From Myxococcus sp. (GTDB lineage Bacteria > Myxococcota > Myxococcia > Myxococcales > Myxococcaceae): a stretch of DNA of 64,000 bases. Below the pieces are notes generated by a model, which worked only from the letters and a program-made list of their open reading frames with translations, was not told the origin of the DNA and ran no database searches. The stretch lies in assembly GCA_014879945.1 (NCBI GenBank), contig JACSRE010000242.1, positions 124,001 to 188,000 on the forward strand. Reading direction: 5' to 3'. Positions 54,264-62,932 of this stretch are shown in pieces; position 1 is the first letter of the stretch; each line of letters begins with the position of its first letter. The position numbers and the translations under genes were made by a program.

Positions 54264-54854
54264 TCACGCTTGCGCGGGCGCGACGTAGCGGGCGACCTTC
54301 ACGCGGCCCGGGCGCAGCACGCGGCTCTTGAGACGCCACGCGGCCTTGAGCACCTCCACCACGCGCCCGTCGCTCGCCTGATCGTCCGTCAGCTCCATGT
54401 CGGAGGCCTCGGACAGGTTGGGATCGAACGGCAGCCCCAGCAGCTCGACGCGCTCCAGCCCGAACTCCTCGGCCCGCTTGATGAGCCCGTCACGAATCAG
54501 CTTCACGCCCTTCGAGAAGGGCGAGTCGTCGGCGCTGCGCAGGCACAGATCGAGATCGTCGATGCTCTCGAGGAGCACGACCGCGACCTTCCCCTTCTCG
54601 AGCTCCAGCAGCTGATCGCGCTCGCGCGTCATGCGGTGCTTGAAGGCCTCGCGCTCCGCCTCGGAGTGCTGCAGCCCCCGCGCCAGCTCGTCGATGCGAC
54701 GCCGCGCGGCTTCGAGATCGGCGGTCAACCTCGCCACCTCGGTCACCTCGGGCTCGCCCGCTTCGACGCCGTCTTCGCGCACCCGCCGACGGTCATTCAC
54801 CCTGACCGCGACTTCCGGGGGCTCGCTCTCACGCTGGTTCGAAGGGTCGCTCAT
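54264..54854 (-). CDS. grpE: GrpE-like nucleotide exchange factor
   Basis: A 196-aa protein: acidic disordered N-terminus, long coiled coil (about 40-90), then the GrpE body with LLESIDDLDLCLRS, KGVKLIRDGLIKRAEEFG and C-terminal beta domain (GRVVEVLKAAWRLKSRVLRPGRVKVARY). It releases ADP from DnaK. It sits alone, about 21 kb from dnaK, and upstream of htrA. The family match is clear although the N-terminal part is divergent; it could be a second GrpE copy. Confidence 0.88.
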   Translation of the reverse strand: MSDPSNQRESEPPEVAVRVNDRRRVREDGVEAGEPEVTEVARLTADLEAARRRIDELARGLQHSEAEREAFKHRMTRERDQLLELEKGKVAVVLLESIDDLDLCLRSADDSPFSKGVKLIRDGLIKRAEEFGLERVELLGLPFDPNLSEASDMELTDDQASDGRVVEVLKAAWRLKSRVLRPGRVKVARYVAPAQA

Positions 54855-54887
54855 CGCTGGCGCAAGGTAACCGCCGGGGCTCGCCTG

Positions 54888-56552
54888 TCAACGCGCACGC
54901 TGGTGGGCGAGGTACCGGCCCGCCGCCGTCTGCACCCAGTCAGCCGCTCGCGGGTGGGTCACCACGCGCTCGAGCACCGCGGCCCAGCGGGCGAGCGCGT
55001 CGGCGTCGTCAGTCAGGTTCATCGCGCGGTTCGCCATCGAGACGGTGAGGAACGTCGGCTGCCTGGCGAGCGAGGCCTCGAGCTCTGCCTCGAAGCCTGC
55101 GTGCCGCTCGACCTCGTGCACCAACGGCCCCGGAGTGCCGAACTCGGCGTCGGGATGGCGCTCGAGCAGCGCGAAGACGGCGCGACGGAAGCGCGCGGGG
55201 TCGAACGCCGGGCGCCCTTCCTCCACCAGCGCGCCCAGGCTCCGCATGGTGATCTCGGGATCGTCACCGGGCGTGAAGGCCACGAGCGCCGCGAGGAGGC
55301 GCGCGAACTGCGCCTCCACCACCGCGAGCGCCTCGCCGACGAGGTGCAGCGAGCCAGCGATCAGCACCACCTCGCTCGGCCGCGCAGCCGCGATGGCGCC
55401 GTCGAGCGCGGCGGAGACGGACTGGTAGACCCGAACGCGCGGGGTGAGGGTGCTGGCGAGCGGCTCGAGCGTCTTCGGGTCCCTCGAGCGCGAGCTGTGC
55501 AGCGCCGTGAGGTGAACTGACGCCACCTTCGGGAAGAGCCGCCGCACCATCGGCTCCGAGTCCTTGTCGGAGAAGACCCCGAAGACCAGGTGCGCCGGAC
55601 GATCGACGTAGAGCTGCTCGAGCGCCGCCACCAACACCTCGACGCCGGCCGGGTTGTGGGCGCCATCGAGCAGCAGCGTCGGCCTGCCCTCGATCGCCTG
55701 CAGGCGCCCGGGCCAGCGCGTGCCCGCGAGCCCACGGCGCAGCTCGTCGTCGGTCAGCGCGAAGCCGCGCGCCCCCAGGACCTCGAGGCACGCCAAGGCG
55801 ACGCCGGCGTTCTGCGCCTGGTGCGCGCCCGCCAGCGGCAGCGACAGCCCGCTCACCGTCCGAGCACGGCTCCGAAAGGTGTCGCCCGCGAACTCCACGT
55901 CGCGGCCCTCGACGACGAGCGGAACCCCGGCTCCTTCTGCGGCGCGCTCGAAGACCGCCATCACCTCGGGCCTCTGGCGGGCCACCACCAGCGGCACGCC
56001 CCGCTTCACGATGCCGGCCTTCTCCTGGGCGATCAGCGGCAGCGTCGCGCCCAGCATCTCGGCGTGATCCATCGCGATCGAGGTGATCGCGGTCACCAGC
56101 GGCGCGCACATGACGGTCGCGTCGAGCCGCCCCCCCAGCCCCGTCTCGATGACGGCCAGCTGCACCCCCTCGGCTTGGAAGTGCCAGAAGGCCAGCACGG
56201 TGCCGAACTCGAAGTAGGTCAGCTCGTGATCGCGGCCCAGGCGCTGGAGCACCTCATCGACGCGCCTGGCCAGCGTCACGTCGTCGATGTCGACGCCGTT
56301 CACCTTGATGCGCTCGTTGACCCGGACGAGGTGCGGCGAGGAGTAGAAGCCGACCGTGTGCCGTTGCCCCAGGCACGAGGCGATCATCGCGCAGGTCGAG
56401 CCCTTGCCGTTGGTCCCCGCGACGTGGATGGAGCCGAAGGCGCGCTCGGGGTGGTCGAGGCGCTCGAGGGCCGCCCTCACCCGCTCCAGCCCCAACCGCA
56501 TGGTCGAGGGCATCAGCGACGCGAGATACGCGAGCGCCTCGTCGGGCCTCAT
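54888..56552 (-). CDS. folC: Folylpolyglutamate synthase/dihydrofolate synthase with C-terminal extension
   Basis: A 554-aa Mur-ligase-family enzyme. P-loop GTNGKGS at 46-52, the FYSSPHLVRVNERI motif, and later LLLDGAHNP mark FolC. It adds glutamate to folates. Residues from about 426 onward (129 aa, starting FTPGDD) go beyond the usual FolC length of about 430 and form an extra helical domain not recognised. It lies 7 nt after accD, the same accD-folC order as in other proteobacteria. Confidence 0.93.
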   Translation of the reverse strand: MRPDEALAYLASLMPSTMRLGLERVRAALERLDHPERAFGSIHVAGTNGKGSTCAMIASCLGQRHTVGFYSSPHLVRVNERIKVNGVDIDDVTLARRVDEVLQRLGRDHELTYFEFGTVLAFWHFQAEGVQLAVIETGLGGRLDATVMCAPLVTAITSIAMDHAEMLGATLPLIAQEKAGIVKRGVPLVVARQRPEVMAVFERAAEGAGVPLVVEGRDVEFAGDTFRSRARTVSGLSLPLAGAHQAQNAGVALACLEVLGARGFALTDDELRRGLAGTRWPGRLQAIEGRPTLLLDGAHNPAGVEVLVAALEQLYVDRPAHLVFGVFSDKDSEPMVRRLFPKVASVHLTALHSSRSRDPKTLEPLASTLTPRVRVYQSVSAALDGAIAAARPSEVVLIAGSLHLVGEALAVVEAQFARLLAALVAFTPGDDPEITMRSLGALVEEGRPAFDPARFRRAVFALLERHPDAEFGTPGPLVHEVERHAGFEAELEASLARQPTFLTVSMANRAMNLTDDADALARWAAVLERVVTHPRAADWVQTAAGRYLAHQRAR

Positions 56553-56559
56553 GGCGCGC

Positions 56560-57423
56560 TCAGCTCAAGAGGCCGATGATCTGCGAGAGCTTCGCGCGCA
56601 GCTCCTTGCGCTGAACGATCGCGTCGATCATGCCGTGCTCGAGCAGGAACTCGGAGCGCTGGAAGCCCTCGGGCAGCTTCTGGCGAATCGTCTGCTCGAT
56701 CACGCGGGCGCCAGCGAAGCCGATCAGCGCGCGGGGCTCGGCGATCACCACGTCGCCCAGCCACGAGAACGAGGCCGCCACGCCGCCGGTCGTCGGGTTG
56801 AGCAGCACCGAGATGTACGGCTTGCGCACCTCGCGGAAGCGGTTGAGCGCGGCGCAGGTCTTCGCCATCTGCATCAGCGACAGAATGCCCTCTTGCATGC
56901 GAGCGCCGCCCGACGACGAGAAGACGATCGCCGGCACGTCGAGCTCTCGCGCGCGCTCGAACACCCGCGTCACCTTCTCGCCCACCACGCTGCCCATCGA
57001 CCCGCCCATGAACTCGAAGAGGAACGCGCCGATGCTCACGTGCTGCCCGTCGATGCGCGCGGTGCCCGAGACGAAGGCGTCGTTCTCGTTGAGCGCCTTC
57101 CGGGTGGACTTGATGCGATCGCGGTACTTCTTCGAGTCTGAGAAGCCCAGCGGGTCCTGCGCCTCCAGCCCCTCGTCGTGCTCCTCGAAGGAGCCCTCGT
57201 CGCAGAGCGCCAGCATGCGGGCCCGCGCGTTCCACGCCATGTGGTGGTTGCACGACGGGCACACGTTGAGCGCGCGCTCGAGCTCCTCTCGCAGCAAGAT
57301 CTCGCCGCAGGGCTCGCACTTCACCCACAGGCCCTCCATGCGGCTGGGAGCGCTGCGCTGATCGACCTCGTCAGCCTCGACCGAGGCGGCGATCTTCGGC
57401 TTCTTCTTCGCGTACCACGACAT
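56560..57423 (-). CDS. accD: Acetyl-CoA carboxylase carboxyltransferase subunit beta
   Basis: A 287-aa AccD. N-terminal four-cysteine zinc ribbon (C36, C39, C55, C58), then the crotonase-fold carboxyltransferase domain with IVFSSSGGARMQEG, NPTTGGVAASF and GFAGARVIEQTI. First committed step of fatty acid synthesis; partner accA is not in the window. ATG at 57423 (MSWYAKKK) is used rather than the track's longer start. Confidence 0.97.
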   Translation of the reverse strand: MSWYAKKKPKIAASVEADEVDQRSAPSRMEGLWVKCEPCGEILLREELERALNVCPSCNHHMAWNARARMLALCDEGSFEEHDEGLEAQDPLGFSDSKKYRDRIKSTRKALNENDAFVSGTARIDGQHVSIGAFLFEFMGGSMGSVVGEKVTRVFERARELDVPAIVFSSSGGARMQEGILSLMQMAKTCAALNRFREVRKPYISVLLNPTTGGVAASFSWLGDVVIAEPRALIGFAGARVIEQTIRQKLPEGFQRSEFLLEHGMIDAIVQRKELRAKLSQIIGLLS

Positions 57424-57476
57424 GCCCGCGCTCGTAGCGCCACGGCCTGGCGGGCTCAAGCGCGACGACACGAGCC

Positions 57477-57498
57477 GGTGCGTAACGAGCTACGCACC
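57477..57498 (-). terminator. Hairpin overlapping the aminopeptidase P stop codon
   Basis: Perfect 8-bp inverted repeat GGTGCGTA and TACGCACC with a 6-nt loop that includes part of the TAG stop. It lies between the M24 gene and accD on the minus strand; it may act as a terminator or attenuator. No T run. Confidence 0.4.
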
Positions 57499-58878
57499 CG
57501 CGAGCGCTTCGACCTCGGCCCGCCCCTTGGGGATCGCGGCGGTCAGCACCTCGCTCCCGGTCGCCGTGCACACCACGTCGTCTTCGATGCGAACGCCGCC
57601 GAAGCCCCGCCCACCGTTCATCGCCAGGTAGCGCTCGGCCCGGTCGAAGTTCACCTGCCCCCTGAACTTCGCGCGGAAGTCGGGGCTGCGGAGGATCGCC
57701 GGCACGAAGTAGAGGCCGGGCTCGATGGTGAAGACCATGCCCTCGGCGAGGTCCATGTCCATGCGCAGAAAGGCGGTGCCGAACTGCGTGCTGCGCTCGC
57801 GCCCCGGGTAGAGCACGCGGTCGCCGAAGGCCTCGAGGTCGTGCACGTCGAGGCCAAGCTGGTGGCCGAGCCCGTGGGGGAAGAAGAGCGCGTGGGCGCC
57901 TGCCTCGACCAGGCTGTCGGCCGCCCCGGTGAGGAGCCCGAGATCGACCAGGCCCTGCGCGAGCACCCGGCACGCCGAGAGGTGCAGCTCGCGGTAGCGC
58001 ACCCCCGGCCTCACCTGCCCGATGGCGTGCAGCTCGGCCTTCAGCACCAGCTCGTAGACGTCGCGTCCCTCGGGCGTGAAGGCTCCGCCGACCGGCCAGC
58101 AGCGGGTCACGTCGCTGCAATACCCCGCGGGCCCTTCGGCCCCCGCGTCGAGCAGCACGATGTCGCCGGCGGCGAGCGTGTTGCCGTGATCGTGGTTGTG
58201 CAGCACCTCGCCGCGCACCGAGAGGATGGTGCCGTACGCCGGCACGCAGCCGCTGCGCGCGAACGCGCCCTCGACGAGCCCGGCCAGCAGCTCCTCCTTG
58301 ACGCCCGGCCTCGAGGCCTTCATCGCCGCGAGGTGGGCCTCGTGGGTGACGAGGGCCGTCTTGCGCATCTCGGCGAGCTCCTCGGGCCCCTTGCGCAGCC
58401 GCAGCGCCGCGATGGCCTCGAGCACCTCACCGCGCCCCACCTTCGTCGCGTCGTCGAACTGCAGATCCTGCCCGGTGATGCTGCGCGCCCGCGCGGTCGC
58501 CTTGAAGTCGGCGACGGCGATCGCGTCGAGCTGGCGGCCCTTCGCGAGCGACTGCAGGTGCGCCTCGAGGGCCTCGACCGTCATCACCTGATCGACGCCC
58601 TGTCGCCGCTTCACCACGTCGAAGGGCTCCACCTCGCCGTGCCAGAGGGCGTCGCCGATGGTGCGCTCGGGGAGAAACAGGGTGACGGTCTTCTCGGCGG
58701 GATCGAAGAGCGCGGCGCTGCCGGGCTCGGGGCGCTCGAAGAAGTAGAGGAAGTTCGAGTCGGCGCGAAACGGGTACGTGTTCGCGGGGTAGTTGCGCGA
58801 GATGGCGCCGCCGCTGAACAACACCAGGGGCCGCGTGAGTGACGCCAACAGCCGGTCTCGACGCTGAAGGAAGCTCAT
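57490..58878 (-). CDS. M24-family aminopeptidase P-like metallopeptidase
   Basis: A 462-aa peptidase with an N-terminal creatinase/prolidase-like domain (about 1-165) and a pita-bread catalytic domain (about 175-460). Dimetal ligands are visible: LLDAGAE (Asp), YCSDVTR (Asp), PHGLGHQLG (His), TIEPG (Glu) and IEDDV (Glu). It releases N-terminal residues adjacent to proline (Xaa-Pro). ATG at 58878 is preferred to the track's TTG at 58902. Cytoplasmic, no signal peptide. Divergent from the quinone oxidoreductase gene. Confidence 0.95.
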   Translation of the reverse strand: MSFLQRRDRLLASLTRPLVLFSGGAISRNYPANTYPFRADSNFLYFFERPEPGSAALFDPAEKTVTLFLPERTIGDALWHGEVEPFDVVKRRQGVDQVMTVEALEAHLQSLAKGRQLDAIAVADFKATARARSITGQDLQFDDATKVGRGEVLEAIAALRLRKGPEELAEMRKTALVTHEAHLAAMKASRPGVKEELLAGLVEGAFARSGCVPAYGTILSVRGEVLHNHDHGNTLAAGDIVLLDAGAEGPAGYCSDVTRCWPVGGAFTPEGRDVYELVLKAELHAIGQVRPGVRYRELHLSACRVLAQGLVDLGLLTGAADSLVEAGAHALFFPHGLGHQLGLDVHDLEAFGDRVLYPGRERSTQFGTAFLRMDMDLAEGMVFTIEPGLYFVPAILRSPDFRAKFRGQVNFDRAERYLAMNGGRGFGGVRIEDDVVCTATGSEVLTAAIPKGRAEVEALAGA

Positions 58879-58946
58879 GAAGGGCGATCTACCCGAAGCC
58901 AAGACGGAGCGAGAGCCGACCGAACGGACGTGCTATCGGCCTGCGC

Positions 58947-59933
58947 ATGAAGGCGCTCGTGATGATCTCAGGCGAAGGGCCCCGTGGCTTGTCGATGAAG
59001 GACGTCGCAGCGCCGAGCTGTGGCCCTGACGAGCTCAGGGTCGGGGTGAAGGCGAGCGCGCTCAACCGCGCCGATCTGCTGCAGACCCTGGGGCTGTATC
59101 CGGCGCCGGCCGGGGTGCCCTCCGACATCCCCGGGCTGGAGTACGCCGGCGAGGTGCTCGAGGTGGGCGCGCGCGTCACCCGCTGGAAGAAGGGCGACCG
59201 CGTGATGGGCCTGGTGGCCGGCGGCGCGTGGGCGGAGCAGCTGGTGACCCACGAGCGCGAGGCCATCGCGATGCCCGAGGGCCTCGAGTTCTCGCGCGCG
59301 GCGGCGATCCCCGAGGCGTTCATCACCTCGTTCGACGCGCTCGCGCTTCAGGGGCAGCTCACCGCCGGCACCCAGGTGCTGATCCACGCGGTGGCCTCGG
59401 GGGTGGGCACGGCGGCCCTCCAGCTGTGCGCCCTCTTCGGCGCCCGCCCGATCGGCACCGGCCGCAACGCCGCCAAGCTCGAGCGCGCCACCCACCTGGG
59501 GCTGCGCGACACCGTGTTGGTGAACGCCGAGCAGCCCCACTTCGCCGACCGGGTGAAGGCGCTGACCTCGGGGCGCGGGGTTGACCTGGTGCTCGACCTG
59601 GTGGGCGGCGACTGGCTCCCGCAGACGCTCGACGCCATGGCGCCGCAGGGCACGCTGATGCTGGTGGGGCTGGTCGCGGGGGCGTCGGCCGAGGTGCCGC
59701 TGCGCACCGTGCTGGGCAAGCGCCTGACCGTGATCGGCACCACGCTGCGCGCGCGCCCCCTCGAAGAGAAGATCGCCGTCGCCCGCAGCTTCGAGCAGTT
59801 GCTGGTGCCGCACTTCAAGACGACGCGCCTGGCGCCCGTCATCGATCGGGTGGTGCCCATCGTCGAGGCGCCGGCCGCGCTCGAGCGGCTTGCGGCCAAC
59901 GACTCCTTCGGCAAGACCGTGCTCACCTGGTGA
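58947..59933 (+). CDS. Zinc-independent NAD(P)H quinone oxidoreductase (MDR family)
   Basis: A 328-aa medium-chain dehydrogenase/reductase. Motif RADLLQTLGLYP, GLEYAGEV, and the quinone oxidoreductase Rossmann motif HAVASGVGTAA (about 147-157) are present; zinc ligands are absent. Likely reduces quinones or enoyl-type electrophiles with NADPH. ATG start. Its stop overlaps the next gene (GTGA), so the three-gene operon QOR > agmatinase-family > CLC is translationally coupled. Confidence 0.93.
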   Translation: MKALVMISGEGPRGLSMKDVAAPSCGPDELRVGVKASALNRADLLQTLGLYPAPAGVPSDIPGLEYAGEVLEVGARVTRWKKGDRVMGLVAGGAWAEQLVTHEREAIAMPEGLEFSRAAAIPEAFITSFDALALQGQLTAGTQVLIHAVASGVGTAALQLCALFGARPIGTGRNAAKLERATHLGLRDTVLVNAEQPHFADRVKALTSGRGVDLVLDLVGGDWLPQTLDAMAPQGTLMLVGLVAGASAEVPLRTVLGKRLTVIGTTLRARPLEEKIAVARSFEQLLVPHFKTTRLAPVIDRVVPIVEAPAALERLAANDSFGKTVLTW

Positions 59934-60958
59934 CCCCCATGACCTTCGACCCCAACGCTGCCGCGCCCGCTGACTCCGGCGTCTTCGGACTGCCCTTCGC
60001 CCCCGAAGACTCGCGGGTGGTGCTGATCCCCGTGCCGTTCGAGGCCACCACCAGCTACGGCGGCGGCACCTCTGACGGGCCGGCCACCATCCTCGAGGCC
60101 TCGAAGCAGGTCGACCTCTACGATCTCGACACCGGCAAGCCCTACGAGGCCGGCATCGCGATGCTCGAAGAGAGCGCCGACGTGCGCGGGTGGAACGATC
60201 GCGCCAAGGCCCTCGCGGCGCCGATCGTCGCCTCGGGAGGCCGCGACTGCGACCCGCGCGCGCTCCAGGCGGTCAACGCGTTCAGCGAGCAGATGAACGG
60301 GTACGTCTACGACACCACCAGGGCGTGGCTGGCGAAGGGGAAGATCGTCGGCGTGATCGGCGGCGATCACTCGACCCCCTTCGGCGCGATGAAGGCCTAC
60401 GCCGAGACGTACCCGGGCCTGGGCGTGCTGCACCTCGACGCCCACGCCGATCTCCGGGACGCCTACGAGGGCTTCACCTGGAGCCACGCGTCGATCATGT
60501 TCAACGTGATGAAGCGCCTGCCCGACGTCGCGCGCCTGGTGCAGGTCGGCATTCGCGACTTCGGCGAGGCCGAGTTCGAGCTGATCCGCCGCTCCGATGG
60601 GCGCATTCACACCTTCTTCGATTCGCGGCTGGCGCACGCGCGGCTCGACGGCATGCCCTGGCGCGAGCAGGTCGACGCCATCGTGCAGCAACTGCCCGAG
60701 CACGTGTACCTCTCGTGGGACATCGACGGGCTCGACCCGGTGCTCTGCCCCAGCACGGGCACGCCGGTGCCGGGCGGCCTCGGCTTTCACCAGGCCTGCA
60801 CGCTGCTCGAGGGCGTGGTGCGCGCCGGCAAGAAGATCGTCGGCTTCGATCTCAACGAGGTCGCCCCGGGCCCCGAGGGCGACGAGTGGGACGGCAACGT
60901 CGCCGCGCGGCTGCTCTACAAGATGATCGGGTGGACGCTGAAGTCGCACGAGAGATGA
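59930..60958 (+). CDS. Arginase/agmatinase-family ureohydrolase
   Basis: A 342-aa ureohydrolase. Manganese-binding motifs GGDHS, LHLDAHADLRD and SWDIDGLDP are all intact. Family enzymes hydrolyse agmatine, arginine, guanidinobutyrate or similar guanidines to urea; substrate not determined. The GTG at 59930 overlaps the previous stop; an ATG at 59939 is an alternative. Its stop overlaps the CLC gene's ATG (ATGA). Confidence 0.93.
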   Translation: MTPMTFDPNAAAPADSGVFGLPFAPEDSRVVLIPVPFEATTSYGGGTSDGPATILEASKQVDLYDLDTGKPYEAGIAMLEESADVRGWNDRAKALAAPIVASGGRDCDPRALQAVNAFSEQMNGYVYDTTRAWLAKGKIVGVIGGDHSTPFGAMKAYAETYPGLGVLHLDAHADLRDAYEGFTWSHASIMFNVMKRLPDVARLVQVGIRDFGEAEFELIRRSDGRIHTFFDSRLAHARLDGMPWREQVDAIVQQLPEHVYLSWDIDGLDPVLCPSTGTPVPGGLGFHQACTLLEGVVRAGKKIVGFDLNEVAPGPEGDEWDGNVAARLLYKMIGWTLKSHER

Positions 60959-62202
60959 GGGCTCGCGCCGTCACCCTGGCCCAGTGGCTCCTCCTCGGCT
61001 CCGTCATCGGGGTGATCTGTGGGACCGCCTCGGCCGCCTTCCTCTGGCTGCTTGAGCTCGCCACCGACTTCCGCGGCGCGCACGAGTCGATCGTCTTCGC
61101 GCTGCCGCTCGCGGGCCTCGGCCTGGGCTTCGTGCTCGAGCGCTTCGGCCAGTCGATCAAGGCCGGCAACAACCTGGTGATCGACACCATTCACGACGAC
61201 GGCCCCGAGGTGCCGCTGCGCATGGCGCCGATGGTGTTGATGGGCACGGTGGTGACGCACCTCTTCGGAGGCAGCGCAGGCCGCGAAGGCACGGCGGTGC
61301 AGATGGGCGCGAGCCTCTCGGACTGGGTGTCACACCGCCTGGGCGTCGGCCGGCAGGTGCGGCGGCAGTTGCTGGCGGCCGGGGTGGCGGGCGGCTTCGG
61401 CTCGGTCTTCGGCACCCCCATCGCCGGCGCCGTCTTCGGGCTCGAGTTCGTGGTGCTCGGACGCCTCGAGTACGCGGCGCTGGTGCCGGCCCTGGTCGCC
61501 TCGGTGGTGGGCGATCTCACCACGCGCGCGCTCGGCATCGGCCACACCGCCTACCCGGCCTCGGCGTCGGTGCCGCTCTCTCCGCTGTTGGCGCTCAAGT
61601 GGGTCGTCTTTGCCGCCGCGATGGCGCTCGCGACGGTCGCCTTCATCGAGCTGACGCACTTCATCAAGCGGGTCGCCGAGCGTCGGGTGGCCCGGCTGCC
61701 GGTGCGCATGTTCCTCGGGGGCGTCGCCGTGGTGGCGCTGTGGCAGGTGGTGGGCAGCAGCGACTACCTGGGCCTGGGCGTGCCCACCATCGTGCGGGCC
61801 TTCTCCGACCCCACGCTGCCTGCCAGCGCGTTCGCCCTCAAGATCCTCTTCACGGCGTTGACCATCGGCGTGGGCTTCGTGGGCGGAGAGGTGACGCCGC
61901 TGTTCTTCGTCGGGGCGGCGCTGGGGAGCGTGCTGGCCCGCCTGCTGGGCCTTCCGCTCGAGCTGGGGGCCGGCGTGGGCCTGGCGGCGGTGTTCGCGGC
62001 CGCGTCGAACACGCCGCTGGCCCTGTCGATCATGGCGATGGAGCTGTTGGGCTCGGGCGTCTTCCCCCACGTCGCGATCGTCTGCGTCCTGGCGTACCTC
62101 TTCACCGGGCACCGCAGCATCTACCCATCGCAGCGGCTGGCCCTTGGCAAGCTGGGCGGCGCGGTGGAGCCGACCACGCGCCTGCGAGATCTCGACGGCT
62201 GA
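60955..62202 (+). CDS. CLC-family anion transporter, probably fluoride type
   Basis: A 415-aa CLC protein with about ten helices. The gating-glutamate loop GSAGREGT is present and the C-terminal GGEVTPLFF matches the family GxFxP region. The usual first selectivity motif GSGIP is replaced by KAGNNLV; substitution there is characteristic of the CLC-F fluoride/proton antiporter branch, so fluoride export is the inferred role, though chloride cannot be excluded. No CBS domains. ATG overlaps the ureohydrolase stop; no fluoride riboswitch was recognised upstream. Confidence 0.85.
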   Translation: MRARAVTLAQWLLLGSVIGVICGTASAAFLWLLELATDFRGAHESIVFALPLAGLGLGFVLERFGQSIKAGNNLVIDTIHDDGPEVPLRMAPMVLMGTVVTHLFGGSAGREGTAVQMGASLSDWVSHRLGVGRQVRRQLLAAGVAGGFGSVFGTPIAGAVFGLEFVVLGRLEYAALVPALVASVVGDLTTRALGIGHTAYPASASVPLSPLLALKWVVFAAAMALATVAFIELTHFIKRVAERRVARLPVRMFLGGVAVVALWQVVGSSDYLGLGVPTIVRAFSDPTLPASAFALKILFTALTIGVGFVGGEVTPLFFVGAALGSVLARLLGLPLELGAGVGLAAVFAAASNTPLALSIMAMELLGSGVFPHVAIVCVLAYLFTGHRSIYPSQRLALGKLGGAVEPTTRLRDLDG

Positions 62203-62206
62203 GGGG

Positions 62207-62869
62207 CTACTCGGCGTTCCAGTCGGACGCGGGGAGCACCTTCCACCCGGTGTCCACCTTGCCCGACTTGAAGCGCACCACGCGCAGCGGCCACTCGCGG
62301 GGCGTCTTGGCGGCGCCCTCGGTGCTCAGCACCGTCCACCGGTGCACCTCGATGGAGTACTTGCCCGCCCCGCCCGCCTTCGAGAGCACCGCGCGCATCG
62401 GGTTCTTCGGGTGCCAGTACACCTCTTTGCCGACGCGCATCACGTACGAGAGCGTGGGGTGTGCCTTGGTGAAAGCCGCCGCCTTCTCGCGCGTGGGGCC
62501 GAGCATCTTGGTGGCGTCGGCCTGCGACAGCTCGGTCATCTTCAGATCGTCGCCGATCTGATCCATGCCCATCAGCTTGGTGAGCGCGGAGTGCCCCGCC
62601 TTGTCGAGGTCGTTCATGCTGTGCACCGCGTGGGTGAGGTCGGCCTCTTCTTTCTTCACCGGGTCCTTCGCCTTCAGCTTCCAGTTCTCGAGGGCGAACA
62701 GCTGGGCGTTCATGGTGACGCCGCCCAGCAGCAGATCCTTGCCGGCCTCGTCACCCGAGCCGGTGAGGGCGTTCAGGTAGGTCTCGGCCACCTTCCTGGG
62801 CTCGGCGTCGTCCTGCGCGAGGACCGGACCGGCGGAAAGGGCAACCAGGAGCGTCAGCGTTCGGAGCAT
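62207..62869 (-). CDS. Exported protein of unknown function
   Basis: A 220-aa protein with a signal peptide (LLVALSAGPVLAQ) and a mature part of alpha/beta composition without recognised motif; conserved-looking pieces are VAETYLNALTGSGDE and YSIEVHRWTVLS. Length and layout recall small secreted myxobacterial proteins. ATG start. Convergent with the CLC gene (4 nt) and divergent from the second htrA. Confidence 0.65.
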   Translation of the reverse strand: MLRTLTLLVALSAGPVLAQDDAEPRKVAETYLNALTGSGDEAGKDLLLGGVTMNAQLFALENWKLKAKDPVKKEEADLTHAVHSMNDLDKAGHSALTKLMGMDQIGDDLKMTELSQADATKMLGPTREKAAAFTKAHPTLSYVMRVGKEVYWHPKNPMRAVLSKAGGAGKYSIEVHRWTVLSTEGAAKTPREWPLRVVRFKSGKVDTGWKVLPASDWNAE

Positions 62870-62932
62870 GGGCCGGTTCTATCGCAGTTGTGGAATGAGC
62901 GGGCGGCCGCAGCGTTTATGCTCCCCAGCCTC

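Noticed and set aside
50384-54331. 1315-aa plus-strand ORF over the cytochrome-like, ligD and htrA genes
   Set aside because: Antisense shadow over three recognisable genes; no domain and low-complexity His/Arg composition.
59348-60949. 533-aa minus-strand ORF over the oxidoreductase and ureohydrolase genes
   Set aside because: Antisense shadow; the plus-strand genes have complete active-site motifs.
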